A DNA stretch of 64,000 nucleotides, from assembly GCF_902506265.1 (NCBI RefSeq), contig NZ_LR733556.1, forward strand, positions 1,431,755 to 1,495,754. Direction: 5' to 3'. This DNA comes from Flavobacterium sp. 9AF (GTDB taxonomy: Bacteria; Bacteroidota; Bacteroidia; Flavobacteriales; Flavobacteriaceae). The translations under genes were made by a program, and so were the position numbers. Below, in pieces: positions 17,844-25,417 of this stretch (positions are counted from its first letter, which is position 1; each line of letters opens with the position of its first letter). The notes under the pieces were generated by a model. That model made no database searches. It saw only the letters and a program-made list of their open reading frames with translations, and was not told the origin of the DNA.

Positions 17844-19769
17844 ATGAGTAAAAAAGAAAAAAACCTTGATATTTTTATAAGTAAACTCTTAGATAATGCT
17901 AAAATTAAGTATAGTGCTGATGGAAGCAGTATAAAAGAAATTAATGATGCTTTAAAAACTGCATCAAAAAAAGGGACAGGTAGAGTTGGCTTCCCTGAGT
18001 TTGTTGGAATTTCAAATGATTTTATTATTGTTATTGAAGATAAAGCTGAATTAGATAAACAAGCAAATTATTCTGATGAAGATGAAACTAAATTAGCGAC
18101 TGATGTAAAGTCATTAAAAGATTTTGCAGAAAATGGAGCATTACACTATGGTAAACATATCGTTGAAAATACTAATTTTAAAAGAATATTTGCTTTTGGT
18201 TGTTCTGGAGATGAAAAGCACCATATTATTCGCCCTATCTTTATAGATCAAAATGGTTATAAACTTTTAAAACCAGTTGAAAATTTTGAAAACTTTTCTA
18301 CAGAAAATATTGAAAAATATTATAAAGAACAGGTTTTAGAAGAAACACCAGCAGAGATTTTAGAAAAAGATGCCTTAATTGCTAAGGCAAAAGAGTTACA
18401 CGAATTTTTAAGAAATTACGGACAGCTAGGTGATGATGAAAAACCTTTAGTGGTTTCTGCAATTTTGTTAGCATTAAGCGATCCTAACTTTAAAACTGAA
18501 AATCTAACAGGTGATACAGTTAGAACAGATGGGCAGAAAATATTTTCTGCTATAGAAGATTATATGAAGCGTGTTGAAGTTACGCCTGACACCAAAAAAG
18601 AAAAAGTTTTAAATCAGTTTAATATAATAAAAGATAGAACCCTACTAAATCAGGTAGATGATAGACTGAAAAACAAAAATCAGAAGGAGGAATTAGCTAA
18701 AACACCATTAAAATTTTTTACCGAATTTGTTGAGAAAAATATTTTAGCTTCGGTTAAAGCCAATACAAGTGAAGACGTATTAGGTTTATTTTATGGTGAA
18801 TTTATTCGATTTAGTGGTGGAGATGGACAAACTTTAGGGGTTGTTCTTACTCCAAGTCATATAACAGATATTTTTTGTGATTTAATTGATTTAAACTCTA
18901 ACGATAGAGTTTTTGATCCTTGTTGTGGCACCTCAGCTTTTTTAATTTCTGCATTACACAAAATGTTGAAACAAGTTAAGACTAAAGAAGAGCAAGATAA
19001 TATCAAAAAAAATCAATTGCACGGAATAGAAATTAGAGAAGATATGTTTTCAATTGCTACTACCAACATGATTTTAAGAGGCGATGGTAAAAGTAATTTA
19101 GAAAATAAAGATTTTTTAAAAGTAGCTGTTAGCGATTTACGCAGACAGAATTATTCTGTTGGCTTTATGAACCCTCCTTATTCCCAAGCCAAAGGAAAAG
19201 ATACAGCACATTTATCAGAAATTCATTTTATCGAGCATTTGTTAGATGGGTTGGCTGATAATGGGCGTTGTGTAATTATTATACCGCAATCTACTATGGT
19301 GGGTAAAACTTCCGAAGATAAAAAAGTAAAAAAACGTATTCTTTCAAAACACACTTTAGAAGGAGTTATTACTCTTAACAAAGAAACTTTTTATGGTGTG
19401 GGTACAAACCCTTGTATTGCAATTTTTACAGCACACAAGCCACATTCAGAAAAGAAATTTTGTAAATTCATAAATTATGAAGATGATGGTTTCGTAATTC
19501 GTAAACATGTTGGATTGGTTGAAACGGAAAGAGCGAAAGAGCGAAAAGCACATTTACTTAATTGTTGGTTACACGATGCTCCAGCTGAAACTAAATTTAT
19601 GGTAAAAACTACAATAGATCCAGAGGATGAATGGTTACATTCGTTTTACTATTTTAATGATGAAATACCTAAAGTTGAGGATTTTGAAAATACTATAGCA
19701 GATTATCTTACTTTTGAGTTTAATATGATGATGCAAGGAAAAAGTTATTTGTTTGAAAATACTAAATAA
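17844..19769 (+). CDS. BcgI-like restriction-modification subunit (nuclease + adenine methyltransferase)
   Basis: A 641-residue bifunctional protein. The N-terminal ~150 residues carry a nuclease motif P51-E52 with E65-D66-K67 twelve residues later (GFPEFVG then VIEDKAEL), matching my recollection of the PE-x12-EDK motif of BcgI. Residues about 280-560 are an N6-adenine methyltransferase of the HsdM type: DRVFDPCCGTSAFLISALHK is the SAM-binding motif and FMNPPYSQAKG is the catalytic NPPY. The length is close to the BcgI A subunit (637 as recalled). A separate specificity subunit follows at once. BcgI-type enzymes cut on both sides of a bipartite site and methylate it. An HsdM with an unrelated N-terminal domain is the alternative, but no hsdR gene is present. 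Confidence 0.85.
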   Translation: MSKKEKNLDIFISKLLDNAKIKYSADGSSIKEINDALKTASKKGTGRVGFPEFVGISNDFIIVIEDKAELDKQANYSDEDETKLATDVKSLKDFAENGALHYGKHIVENTNFKRIFAFGCSGDEKHHIIRPIFIDQNGYKLLKPVENFENFSTENIEKYYKEQVLEETPAEILEKDALIAKAKELHEFLRNYGQLGDDEKPLVVSAILLALSDPNFKTENLTGDTVRTDGQKIFSAIEDYMKRVEVTPDTKKEKVLNQFNIIKDRTLLNQVDDRLKNKNQKEELAKTPLKFFTEFVEKNILASVKANTSEDVLGLFYGEFIRFSGGDGQTLGVVLTPSHITDIFCDLIDLNSNDRVFDPCCGTSAFLISALHKMLKQVKTKEEQDNIKKNQLHGIEIREDMFSIATTNMILRGDGKSNLENKDFLKVAVSDLRRQNYSVGFMNPPYSQAKGKDTAHLSEIHFIEHLLDGLADNGRCVIIIPQSTMVGKTSEDKKVKKRILSKHTLEGVITLNKETFYGVGTNPCIAIFTAHKPHSEKKFCKFINYEDDGFVIRKHVGLVETERAKERKAHLLNCWLHDAPAETKFMVKTTIDPEDEWLHSFYYFNDEIPKVEDFENTIADYLTFEFNMMMQGKSYLFENTK

Positions 19770-19770
19770 T

Positions 19771-20817
19771 ATGAATTTAGATATTAAAAGCGTTAAGTGG
19801 AAAGAATTTTTGATTAGTGAAATATTCGATATAACTGGAACAGTAACAACCCATCCAAGTTTATTGAAAAAAGGAGGCACAACACCAAGAATAACATGTG
19901 CAGCTACTAATAATGGTTTTGATAACACTTATAAGAATGCCCCGACAGAAAAAGGAGGTGTAATAACTATTGATTCTGCTACAGTTGGTTATGTTAGTTA
20001 TCAGCCATATGATTTTATTGCAACTGATCACGTTGAAAAGATTACACTCAAGAATCAAAAAATAATTAACAAATATCTGGGGGCTTTTTTAGTTGGAGCA
20101 ATTAGCTCTGCTACATTAAATAAATATGGTTATGGTTATAAATTTTCTCAAACACGTATAGCTAAACAAAAAATTTTATTGCCTGTAAATGTAAAGAAAG
20201 AGCCTGATTTTGAATTTATGGAATTTTTCATAAAACAAAAAGAGCAAGAAAAATTTCAAGAATACCAAAATTATTTGAAGAGAAAACTAAAAGAGTTAAA
20301 AGGCTATAAAGAAGTTCCATCTATTGATAAAAAAGAATGGGCAGAATTTTATTTAAAAGAAATTTTTAATGAAATTCAAAGAGGAAAACGTTTAAAGAAA
20401 GCAGATCACAAGAAAGGTAAAATTCCTTATGTTTCTTCAACAGGACTTAATAATGGAGTTGATGGTTATGTGGGGAATAAAGAAAAGGTTAGAGTTTTTT
20501 CAAACTGTTTAACTATAGCAAATAGTGGTAGTGTAGGAGCCTGTTTTTATCAGCCTTTTGAATTTGTTGCAAGTGACCATGTAACTCAATTAAAAAATGA
20601 TGCTTTTAGCCCATATACGTATAAATTCATTTCTTCTATTATTAAAAGATTGGGAGTAAAATACAGTTTCAATCGAGAAATGAACGATACAAGAATAAAA
20701 AAGGAGAAAATTATGTTACCTACGAATAAACTAGGAGAACCTGATTACGAATACATGGAGAACTACATAAAACATCTAGAATACATTAAGTTAAAGGAGT
20801 ATTTGAATTTTAAATAG
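19771..20817 (+). CDS. BcgI-like specificity subunit with two target recognition domains
   Basis: A 348-residue HsdS-type protein. Two similar halves each begin with a W-x-E-F-x-L-x-E-I-F pattern (KWKEFLISEIFDITGT near residue 9; EWAEFYLKEIFNEIQRG near residue 190). Each half later repeats YQPFEFVASDHV-like and R-I-x-K-x-K-I-x-L-P segments, so there are two target recognition domains joined by a helical spacer. Each TRD reads half of a split DNA site. The ATG at 19771 follows the stop of the large subunit by one base and is preferred over a TTG at 19753 inside it. Size agrees with the BcgI B subunit (341 as recalled). Confidence 0.88.
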   Translation: MNLDIKSVKWKEFLISEIFDITGTVTTHPSLLKKGGTTPRITCAATNNGFDNTYKNAPTEKGGVITIDSATVGYVSYQPYDFIATDHVEKITLKNQKIINKYLGAFLVGAISSATLNKYGYGYKFSQTRIAKQKILLPVNVKKEPDFEFMEFFIKQKEQEKFQEYQNYLKRKLKELKGYKEVPSIDKKEWAEFYLKEIFNEIQRGKRLKKADHKKGKIPYVSSTGLNNGVDGYVGNKEKVRVFSNCLTIANSGSVGACFYQPFEFVASDHVTQLKNDAFSPYTYKFISSIIKRLGVKYSFNREMNDTRIKKEKIMLPTNKLGEPDYEYMENYIKHLEYIKLKEYLNFK

Positions 20818-20836
20818 AAAATTATAAACAGTTTAA

Positions 20837-20868
20837 AAACCAGTAATAAAAAAATTACTGGTTTTTTT
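20837..20868 (+). terminator. Terminator after the R-M operon
   Basis: AAACCAGTAAT / ATTACTGGTTT stem (20837-20847 with 20854-20864) followed by T-run, 20 bp after the specificity-subunit stop. Confidence 0.9.
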
Positions 20869-21014
20869 ATGCTTAATGCTTTCCTTTTTTTGATTTGTTA
20901 TTATGTTCTAATTATAGCAATTGAAAATTATTTTCAACTTTTTTGAAGTTTTCTGGCTTTTTGGAATTTTCCAACTATTTATTTAGAAATAAGGATACAT
21001 ACAGGGAATTAGGG

Positions 21015-21590
21015 ATGTTTTCTAATAGGTATGGTTATATAATTAAAAAAGATAAAAGTATGATAACAAATGATTATTTGAGAGTTGCAGAGGTAGCAAA
21101 GGAAAAAAACATAACAACTAGAACAGTTAGAAATAAAATTAAAAAGTTAATTGGTGTTGTGGGTGATAACAAAATTATAAGAGAGAGTAATGAAGAATAC
21201 AGAATTCATAAGTCTATTATAAATATGTTTGAACCTGAGAGAGTTCATCAAATAAAGTATTCTGCAATTACAATTGATCCGATTTTCAAATATACAGTTG
21301 AAGATTTGAAAAAAATTATGGATTGGATTATGGAGTTAATTAATGAAGATGAGGTAGAGATAAATTACAGCATCGAACAAAAAAAAGCAAATGGTAATAA
21401 TCATTTGCATATCTATACGGAGAAATCCGTAAGCACTAAGTTTCTGAAGTGTGCAAAGTTTGCTATTCCTAAAATGAGTTATCACATCGCTGAAGTTTAT
21501 GATTTAGAGGGATGGAAATCTTACATGCAAAAGGAAACCGATATAATAAAGTTGTTAAAAAAAAATGAAAAAAATGAAAAAAACAATTGA
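21015..21590 (+). CDS. Candidate HUH-type replication/mobilisation protein with N-terminal HTH
   Basis: About 191 residues from the ATG at 21015 (ATG 21060 or an upstream TTG at 20943 are alternatives). Residues ~20-75 form an HTH domain (LRVAEVAKEKNITTRTVRNK). The C-terminal ~110 residues follow the order of a small HUH endonuclease. First comes a strand YSAITIDP where motif I would lie, then a helix, then a strand ending in H130-L-H132 (NNHLHIYTE, the HUH metal motif). After another helix and a strand, GWKSYMQKE gives Y170-x-x-K173, the nicking-tyrosine motif of single-Tyr Rep proteins. Such proteins nick DNA to start rolling-circle replication or transfer. Recognition rests on motifs and order only; a plain DNA-binding protein is the alternative. 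Confidence 0.55.
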   Translation: MFSNRYGYIIKKDKSMITNDYLRVAEVAKEKNITTRTVRNKIKKLIGVVGDNKIIRESNEEYRIHKSIINMFEPERVHQIKYSAITIDPIFKYTVEDLKKIMDWIMELINEDEVEINYSIEQKKANGNNHLHIYTEKSVSTKFLKCAKFAIPKMSYHIAEVYDLEGWKSYMQKETDIIKLLKKNEKNEKNN

Positions 21591-21753
21591 GATTAATGAT
21601 TTAAAAAAAAATCAAAAACTAAGAAAAAAACTGGTTAATTATTGTTTATTAATGTACGAGCAAAATGCAATAATTCAAGATGATTACTTGATAATGGAGT
21701 ACAATTGGTTGTCTAAAAATAATAAATTAGAAGATTTATTTAATGTAAAGTAA
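21565..21753 (+). CDS. Small hypothetical protein
   Basis: A 62-residue lysine- and asparagine-rich protein whose ATG lies inside the last codons of the Rep-like gene (26-bp overlap), so it would be translationally coupled. No family recognised. Predicted helical, possibly an accessory to the upstream protein. Confidence 0.45.
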   Translation: MKKMKKTIEINDLKKNQKLRKKLVNYCLLMYEQNAIIQDDYLIMEYNWLSKNNKLEDLFNVK

Positions 21754-21874
21754 TGGAACCGTTTCCGCTTATTAATTCATTCTTTTTTAAGTCAAAAAAG
21801 TATATAACCAGCATGTTATGTGTGAAATTTCTGGTATTTTTTTGTCTTTTAAACAGGTTTAATAACACGTTAAT

Positions 21875-21893
21875 AATCAATGAGTTATTGATT
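21875..21893 (+). other. Hairpin in the non-coding gap after the Rep-like gene
   Basis: AATCAAT, 5-nt loop GAGTT, ATTGATT: a perfect 7-bp inverted repeat in a 226-bp gap (21754-21979) without a convincing gene. A hairpin near a Rep gene is where a nick site would be expected, but AT-rich hairpins of this size arise often by chance. Confidence 0.25.
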
Positions 21894-21979
21894 TTACTAT
21901 GTGTTTGATAGAGTAATGTTGAAAAAAGTTGCTTTGTCAATGAATTTTGAGAGATTTTAAAATTTTTTTTAGAAAAAAT

Positions 21980-22150
21980 ATGCAAAATACTGAGATAGAA
22001 GGTAAAATTCAGGTTCTACAAAAAGAAATTTCTGTAACAACAGATCCAGTTAAAAAATCAATTTTGCAAAAAGAATTGCAAATATTAAATTTTAGAAAAC
22101 AAATTGATTTTTGTAAGAATAAAATAAAGCAAATTAGAAATAGTATGTAA
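21980..22150 (+). CDS. Small coiled-coil hypothetical protein
   Basis: A 56-residue protein from the ATG at 21980 (the longer frame starts at TTG 21947). Alternating charged and hydrophobic residues (IEGKIQVLQKEISV, LQKELQILNFRKQI) suggest a short coiled coil. No family recognised. The next small gene starts 1 bp after its stop, so they form a pair. Confidence 0.45.
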   Translation: MQNTEIEGKIQVLQKEISVTTDPVKKSILQKELQILNFRKQIDFCKNKIKQIRNSM

Positions 22151-22151
22151 A

Positions 22152-22295
22152 ATGAAAGAGTTTAAGGTTAAAATTTGGGTAGGTGGTCGCCGTTCGGAGG
22201 TTAATGTTAAGGCGACTAATGGAACTAGTGCGATGAGTGTAGCAAAACGCTTGTTTCCTGATGCCCGAGTGATTACAGCACAGCAGTTAAAATAA
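22152..22295 (+). CDS. Very small basic protein (47 aa)
   Basis: MKEFKVKIWVGGRRSEVN, then a segment ending AMSVAKRLFPDARVITAQ, encoded 1 bp after the preceding stop and ended by a terminator 2 bp later. Codon use is less AT-rich than its neighbours (several CGC, GCG and GCC codons). The pattern of a beta strand, A-x-x-V-A-K-x-L-F-P and a final strand resembles small proteins I associate with ssDNA phages and small plasmids of Bacteroidota; that link is from memory and unverified. Confidence 0.6.
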   Translation: MKEFKVKIWVGGRRSEVNVKATNGTSAMSVAKRLFPDARVITAQQLK

Positions 22296-22296
22296 T

Positions 22297-22326
22297 AAAT
22301 CCCGAAGCAATTCGGGATTTTTTTTT
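22297..22326 (+). terminator. Terminator after the small-gene pair
   Basis: Perfect 10-bp stem AAATCCCGAA / TTCGGGATTT with a GCAA tetraloop and a T-run. It lies between convergent genes. Confidence 0.93.
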
Positions 22327-22942
22327 AAGCTACTAATTTTCTTATTTTTTGAATAGTTCCGTTTGACTTTCCTGTCAGCTTCATCGTATTTCTAACACTT
22401 TGCCCTTGTTTAAGGAACTTCACTACATCGGCATGTTCTTTTAGGAGTTGATTATTGTCCTTAGTTGAGCCTTCTTTTCTGCCAAGTTTACCACCATCTC
22501 TGATAAATTTCTCACGACCGCTATTCAATCGCTCTTTTATCATTGAAAGTTCTAAACTCGCAAAAGTTGAAGCAATACTTAACATAGTTTGAACCATACC
22601 GTTAATTTCTCCTGATGGTAAAAGTGTATGTAGTTTAAAGTTGTCGATTATGATGTTAATCTTGTTTTCGTTGCATTTTTCTAAGAATAAGGCAAACGAA
22701 GAAATTTTACGAGAAATTCTTGAAATTTCGATTGCAATAATATGCTTAACATTGTGTTTGATGGCATAATCCAAAATTTCAGCATTAACTTCATCATTTT
22801 TCGTTCCACTTTTATAGTAAGTGAATTCCTTTACGATTTCGTATTGACTAGAATATGTTGAGGTTAATTGTTCCGATTGACGGTAAACGTCCTGACGATT
22901 TTCGTTTGTTGAACAACGGCTAATAATGATTGCTTTCTCCAT
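22325..22942 (-). CDS. Serine recombinase (resolvase/invertase family)
   Basis: A 205-residue small serine recombinase. The catalytic serine lies in IIISRCSTNENRQD near residue 9, followed by the conserved IAIEISRISRK motif (the SRLxR equivalent) and the E-helix SLELSMIKERLNSGREKF. The C-terminal ~45 residues form an HTH (VRNTMKLTGKSNGTIQKIRK). Members resolve dimers, invert DNA or transpose. Here it may resolve element multimers or invert a segment. No inverted pair of recombination sites was found by eye. Confidence 0.88.
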   Translation of the reverse strand: MEKAIIISRCSTNENRQDVYRQSEQLTSTYSSQYEIVKEFTYYKSGTKNDEVNAEILDYAIKHNVKHIIAIEISRISRKISSFALFLEKCNENKINIIIDNFKLHTLLPSGEINGMVQTMLSIASTFASLELSMIKERLNSGREKFIRDGGKLGRKEGSTKDNNQLLKEHADVVKFLKQGQSVRNTMKLTGKSNGTIQKIRKLVA

Positions 22943-23113
22943 GGCTTATAAATTAAAATAGTTTATGTTTATATGTATATCAAAAATAATAAATAAAATT
23001 TATTATACAAAATAAATCAAAGAATAAAAATGATACAAAAAAGTGTACTAATTAAAGTTATTATAGATTTAAAATGATACACTTTAAGGAGTGATACAAT
23101 ATTTAAGTAGTTT
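22943..23113. promoter_or_regulatory. Intergenic region with GATACA / GTGTAC half-sites
   Basis: Several related half-sites occur: GATACA at about 23031 and 23093, GTGTAC at about 23043 and GATACACT at about 23077. They resemble the arm of the palindrome upstream of the xre gene, so this region, which holds the promoter of the serine recombinase, may also be bound by the Xre protein. Confidence 0.35.
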
Positions 23114-23362
23114 TTATTCTGGTAAATCTATTTCTTTAAAAAATTCTGCTAAACTTACTTTTAAAAGTTTGCAAATTTTGATTAGGGTTTTAATTTCAAA
23201 ATTAACTCCTTGTTCTAATCTCCAGTATGCGGATCTACTCATTTCTAAGTCATAAGCTATATGTTCATAGTTTTTATAACCTTTTTCTTTACGCAGAGAT
23301 TTTAATCGGTTTGCAATTGCAATATATTCTGGTTCCTTTTGTGGACTTGATTTTTTTTCCAT
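23114..23362 (-). CDS. Xre-family HTH regulator
   Basis: An 82-residue repressor-like protein. The HTH spans about residues 12-70 (IANRLKSLRKEKGYKNYEHI, ..., MSRSAYWRLEQG, ..., LIKICKLLKVSLAEFF). The ATG at 23362 is preferred over a TTG two codons upstream. It is divergent from the SHOCT gene and a palindrome lies between them, so it probably autoregulates and controls that gene, perhaps also excision and replication functions of the element. Confidence 0.88.
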   Translation of the reverse strand: MEKKSSPQKEPEYIAIANRLKSLRKEKGYKNYEHIAYDLEMSRSAYWRLEQGVNFEIKTLIKICKLLKVSLAEFFKEIDLPE

Positions 23363-23403
23363 AATCAAATCTCAAAATTTTGTAGTTTATGAGGTACTCT
23401 AAA

Positions 23404-23419
23404 ATATAGTGTACTATAT
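23404..23419. promoter_or_regulatory. Palindromic operator candidate
   Basis: ATATAGT, GT, ACTATAT: a perfect 7-bp inverted repeat with a 2-bp centre between the divergent xre and SHOCT genes, next to a candidate -7 box (TATTTTTG near 23432). Likely site for the Xre protein. Confidence 0.55.
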
Positions 23420-23460
23420 ATTAGAATTTTTATATTTTTGTCTTAATCAAATTTTAAAAA

Positions 23461-24051
23461 ATGGTAGTTAGAAAAATTAATTTCGGGAATGGTTACATTA
23501 ATGTTACTGAAGATACAGTTTCATATTATTTAGGCAATAGTCACCAATCAATTGATCGTAAATGTATTGGTACAATAAAGTCAAATAAAAAAACTTTTTT
23601 ACTCAAAAATTCATGGACTTATTCTCTAAGAATCGTATTCTTTGGTGTTATCGCTTTAATTTTTAGTTTAATTACAAGTATTAGTTTTTTGACTTATGTT
23701 GGAATAGCGATATGTGTTTATGGCTTTTTGGCTTATTTAATTTTTATTTTATTTAGTATGCTTGGTATGCATCAAATTTCAAATTTTTTAATCGAAATTA
23801 TTTTTGGGGTAAGAGGATATGAGGTAATGATTGAAAATACTTGTGGAGGTAAAAATATTTTATTCAATATACATAAAGAAGACAAAAACAAAGTTAATTC
23901 AATTGAACAATACAGATTAGATAAAACAATTATTGAAGATAAAAAAGATAACCCTTTAGAAGAGTTGGAAAAATTATCCGAACTCTTTAACAAAGGAATT
24001 TTAACAGAAGAAGAATTTAATGCTAAGAAGAAAATACTTTTGAATCTTTAA
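23461..24051 (+). CDS. Membrane protein with C-terminal SHOCT domain
   Basis: A 196-residue protein. Residues 1-50 form a beta-rich N-terminal region, two membrane helices follow (about 58-80 and 82-105), then a polar segment. The last ~35 residues (PLEELEKLSELFNKGILTEE, EFNAKKKILL) are a clear SHOCT motif, a short module that assists oligomerisation or regulation in many element-borne and stress proteins. The function is unknown. It is divergent from xre and follows a palindromic operator, so it is likely repressed by that protein. Confidence 0.7.
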   Translation: MVVRKINFGNGYINVTEDTVSYYLGNSHQSIDRKCIGTIKSNKKTFLLKNSWTYSLRIVFFGVIALIFSLITSISFLTYVGIAICVYGFLAYLIFILFSMLGMHQISNFLIEIIFGVRGYEVMIENTCGGKNILFNIHKEDKNKVNSIEQYRLDKTIIEDKKDNPLEELEKLSELFNKGILTEEEFNAKKKILLNL

Positions 24052-24207
24052 AAGTTAAAACTTGGGTTTGTCAAAATATTAAAGTATTTTTGTTAGGGTC
24101 TGTTGTCTTTATGAAATGTATGCAAGGTTTTTGAATTAACAACAGAATATTACCTGAAACTATTTCAGATGCAATAATGTACTTGCATAAGCTAATTTCT
24201 TAATTGT
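24052..24207. promoter_or_regulatory. Region upstream of the excisionase-like gene, with small inverted repeats
   Basis: Contains CTGAAA-CTA-TTTCAG and ATGCAA-N8-TTGCAT. These could be regulatory sites for the small HTH gene downstream; no clear promoter was identified. Confidence 0.3.
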
Positions 24208-24372
24208 ATGAATTCATTACTAAATAGTAAGCAAGTAATGGAATTATTAAACATTAAAAGTGAAACTACTCTAATTAAGTACGAACGTGAAGGAATAATT
24301 AAAGTAGCTCGTAGGTTTGGTAATCAAAAAAGATATTCTTTTAAACATATTCAAAAAATATTAGGAGAATGA
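24208..24372 (+). CDS. Excisionase-like small HTH protein
   Basis: A 54-residue protein with a MerR/excisionase-type winged HTH: LLNSKQVMELLNIKSETTL, then KYEREGIIKVARRFGNQK. In the family (HTH_17 type) such proteins bind near att sites and steer the integrase towards excision. It lies about 110 bp inside the right end of the element, next to an arm-type repeat and opposite the integrase at the left end, which supports the role. The ATG at 24208 gives the full domain. Confidence 0.75.
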   Translation: MNSLLNSKQVMELLNIKSETTLIKYEREGIIKVARRFGNQKRYSFKHIQKILGE

Positions 24373-24397
24373 AAAAGGGAGCGAAGGCTCCTTTTTT
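24373..24397 (+). terminator. Terminator after the excisionase-like gene
   Basis: GGAGC / GCTCC stem with GAAG loop flanked by A- and T-runs, immediately after the stop. Confidence 0.85.
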
Positions 24398-24406
24398 AGT
24401 ACATGG

Positions 24407-24425
24407 AAATTACGCCGTAAATTAC
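24407..24425. repeat. Integrase arm-type site candidate, right
   Basis: Second copy of the 19-mer AAATTACGCCGTAAATTAC (first at 16335-16353), followed by a degenerate second unit (ACACAGTT in place of GCCGTT). Confidence 0.55.
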
Positions 24426-24439
24426 ACAGTTAAAAGAAA

Positions 24440-24473
24440 AAACCCTTGATAATCATTTGAAAATCAAGGGTTT
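24440..24473 (-). terminator. Terminator now serving tRNA-Phe, inferred to come from the element
   Basis: An 11-bp stem AAACCCTTGAT / ATCAAGGGTTT lies directly downstream of tRNA-Phe on the minus strand. It is inside the att core, so after integration the element supplies tRNA termination. Confidence 0.8.
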
Positions 24474-24486
24474 GTAAAATTTAAAG

Positions 24487-24559
<73 letters not shown>

Positions 24560-24652
24560 TTTTGTATTCGGAAGAATTACTTCCTGAATGCGGGTGCAAA
24601 TATAGAACCCTTTTTGTAATTTCCAAAACATTTTTTTAAAAAAATCAATTTG

Positions 24653-24660
24653 TATATTTG
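24653..24660 (+). promoter_or_regulatory. Candidate -7 box of the coaX operon
   Basis: TATATTTG, 19 bp before the coaX ATG; matches the Bacteroidota -7 consensus. A clear -33 box was not seen. Confidence 0.5.
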
Positions 24661-24679
24661 TCAATTCAAAAAATAAAAG

Positions 24680-25417
24680 ATGCTTTTAACTATCGATATT
24701 GGAAATACAAGAATTAAATGTGCTGTTTTTGAACAAAATACGCTTCTTGAAAAATTTGTTTTTGACGAAAATGAAGCTTTAATTTTTTTTAAAAAAATTT
24801 TTAAAAAATTTAATAAAATCACTTTTTCTATCTCCTCTTCGGTCGGAAAATTAGAAAAAGAGTGTTTCGATTTCATAGAAAAGCACTCTAAATTAATTGT
24901 TATATCACATACAACATCATTCCCATTTAAAAATTTGTACGCTACACCTACGACCTTAGGAATTGACCGTATGGTTTTAGTTGCTGGTGCTTGCCTAACA
25001 TTAAATGATAAAAATTGTCTAATTATTGATGCTGGCACCTGTATCACTTATGATTTTATGGATTCAAATAAAAATTATTATGGTGGTGCAATATCTCCTG
25101 GATTAAAACTAAGATATAAAGCCTTGCACAATTACACGGCAAAATTACCGTTATTAGATAAAGAAGAAGTAGATTATTTTATTGGCAGTTCTACAAATGA
25201 GGCAATACATTCTGGTGTAATAAATGGTGTGGTTTATGAAATTGAAGGTTTTATATCACAATATTTTCATAAATATCAACATTTAACAATAATTTTAACA
25301 GGTGGAGACGCAGATTTTTTGGCTAAAAGATTAAAAAGCACCATATTTGCCAATTCAAATTTTTTATTAGAAAGTTTGAATCAATTATTTAATTATGTAC
25401 AAATAAAAAATGATTAA
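24680..25417 (+). CDS. coaX: Type III pantothenate kinase
   Basis: A 245-residue CoaX, catalysing the first step of coenzyme A synthesis (pantothenate phosphorylation). The ASKHA phosphate-binding loop LTIDIGNTRIKCAVFE at the N-terminus, the TLGIDRMVLVAGA motif and the IDAGTCITYDF motif with catalytic aspartate are all present, and NYYGGAISPGL matches the type III signature. The stop lies 8 bp inside the following gene, so these form an operon. Confidence 0.96.
   Translation: MLLTIDIGNTRIKCAVFEQNTLLEKFVFDENEALIFFKKIFKKFNKITFSISSSVGKLEKECFDFIEKHSKLIVISHTTSFPFKNLYATPTTLGIDRMVLVAGACLTLNDKNCLIIDAGTCITYDFMDSNKNYYGGAISPGLKLRYKALHNYTAKLPLLDKEEVDYFIGSSTNEAIHSGVINGVVYEIEGFISQYFHKYQHLTIILTGGDADFLAKRLKSTIFANSNFLLESLNQLFNYVQIKND

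Noticed and set aside
21740..21985. 81-residue minus-strand open frame in the gap after the Rep-like gene
   Set aside because: Low-complexity translation, no neighbour support; the gap is better read as non-coding.
22325..22942. Invertible DNA switch controlled by the serine recombinase
   Set aside because: No matching inverted sites were found near it by eye; left only as a possibility.
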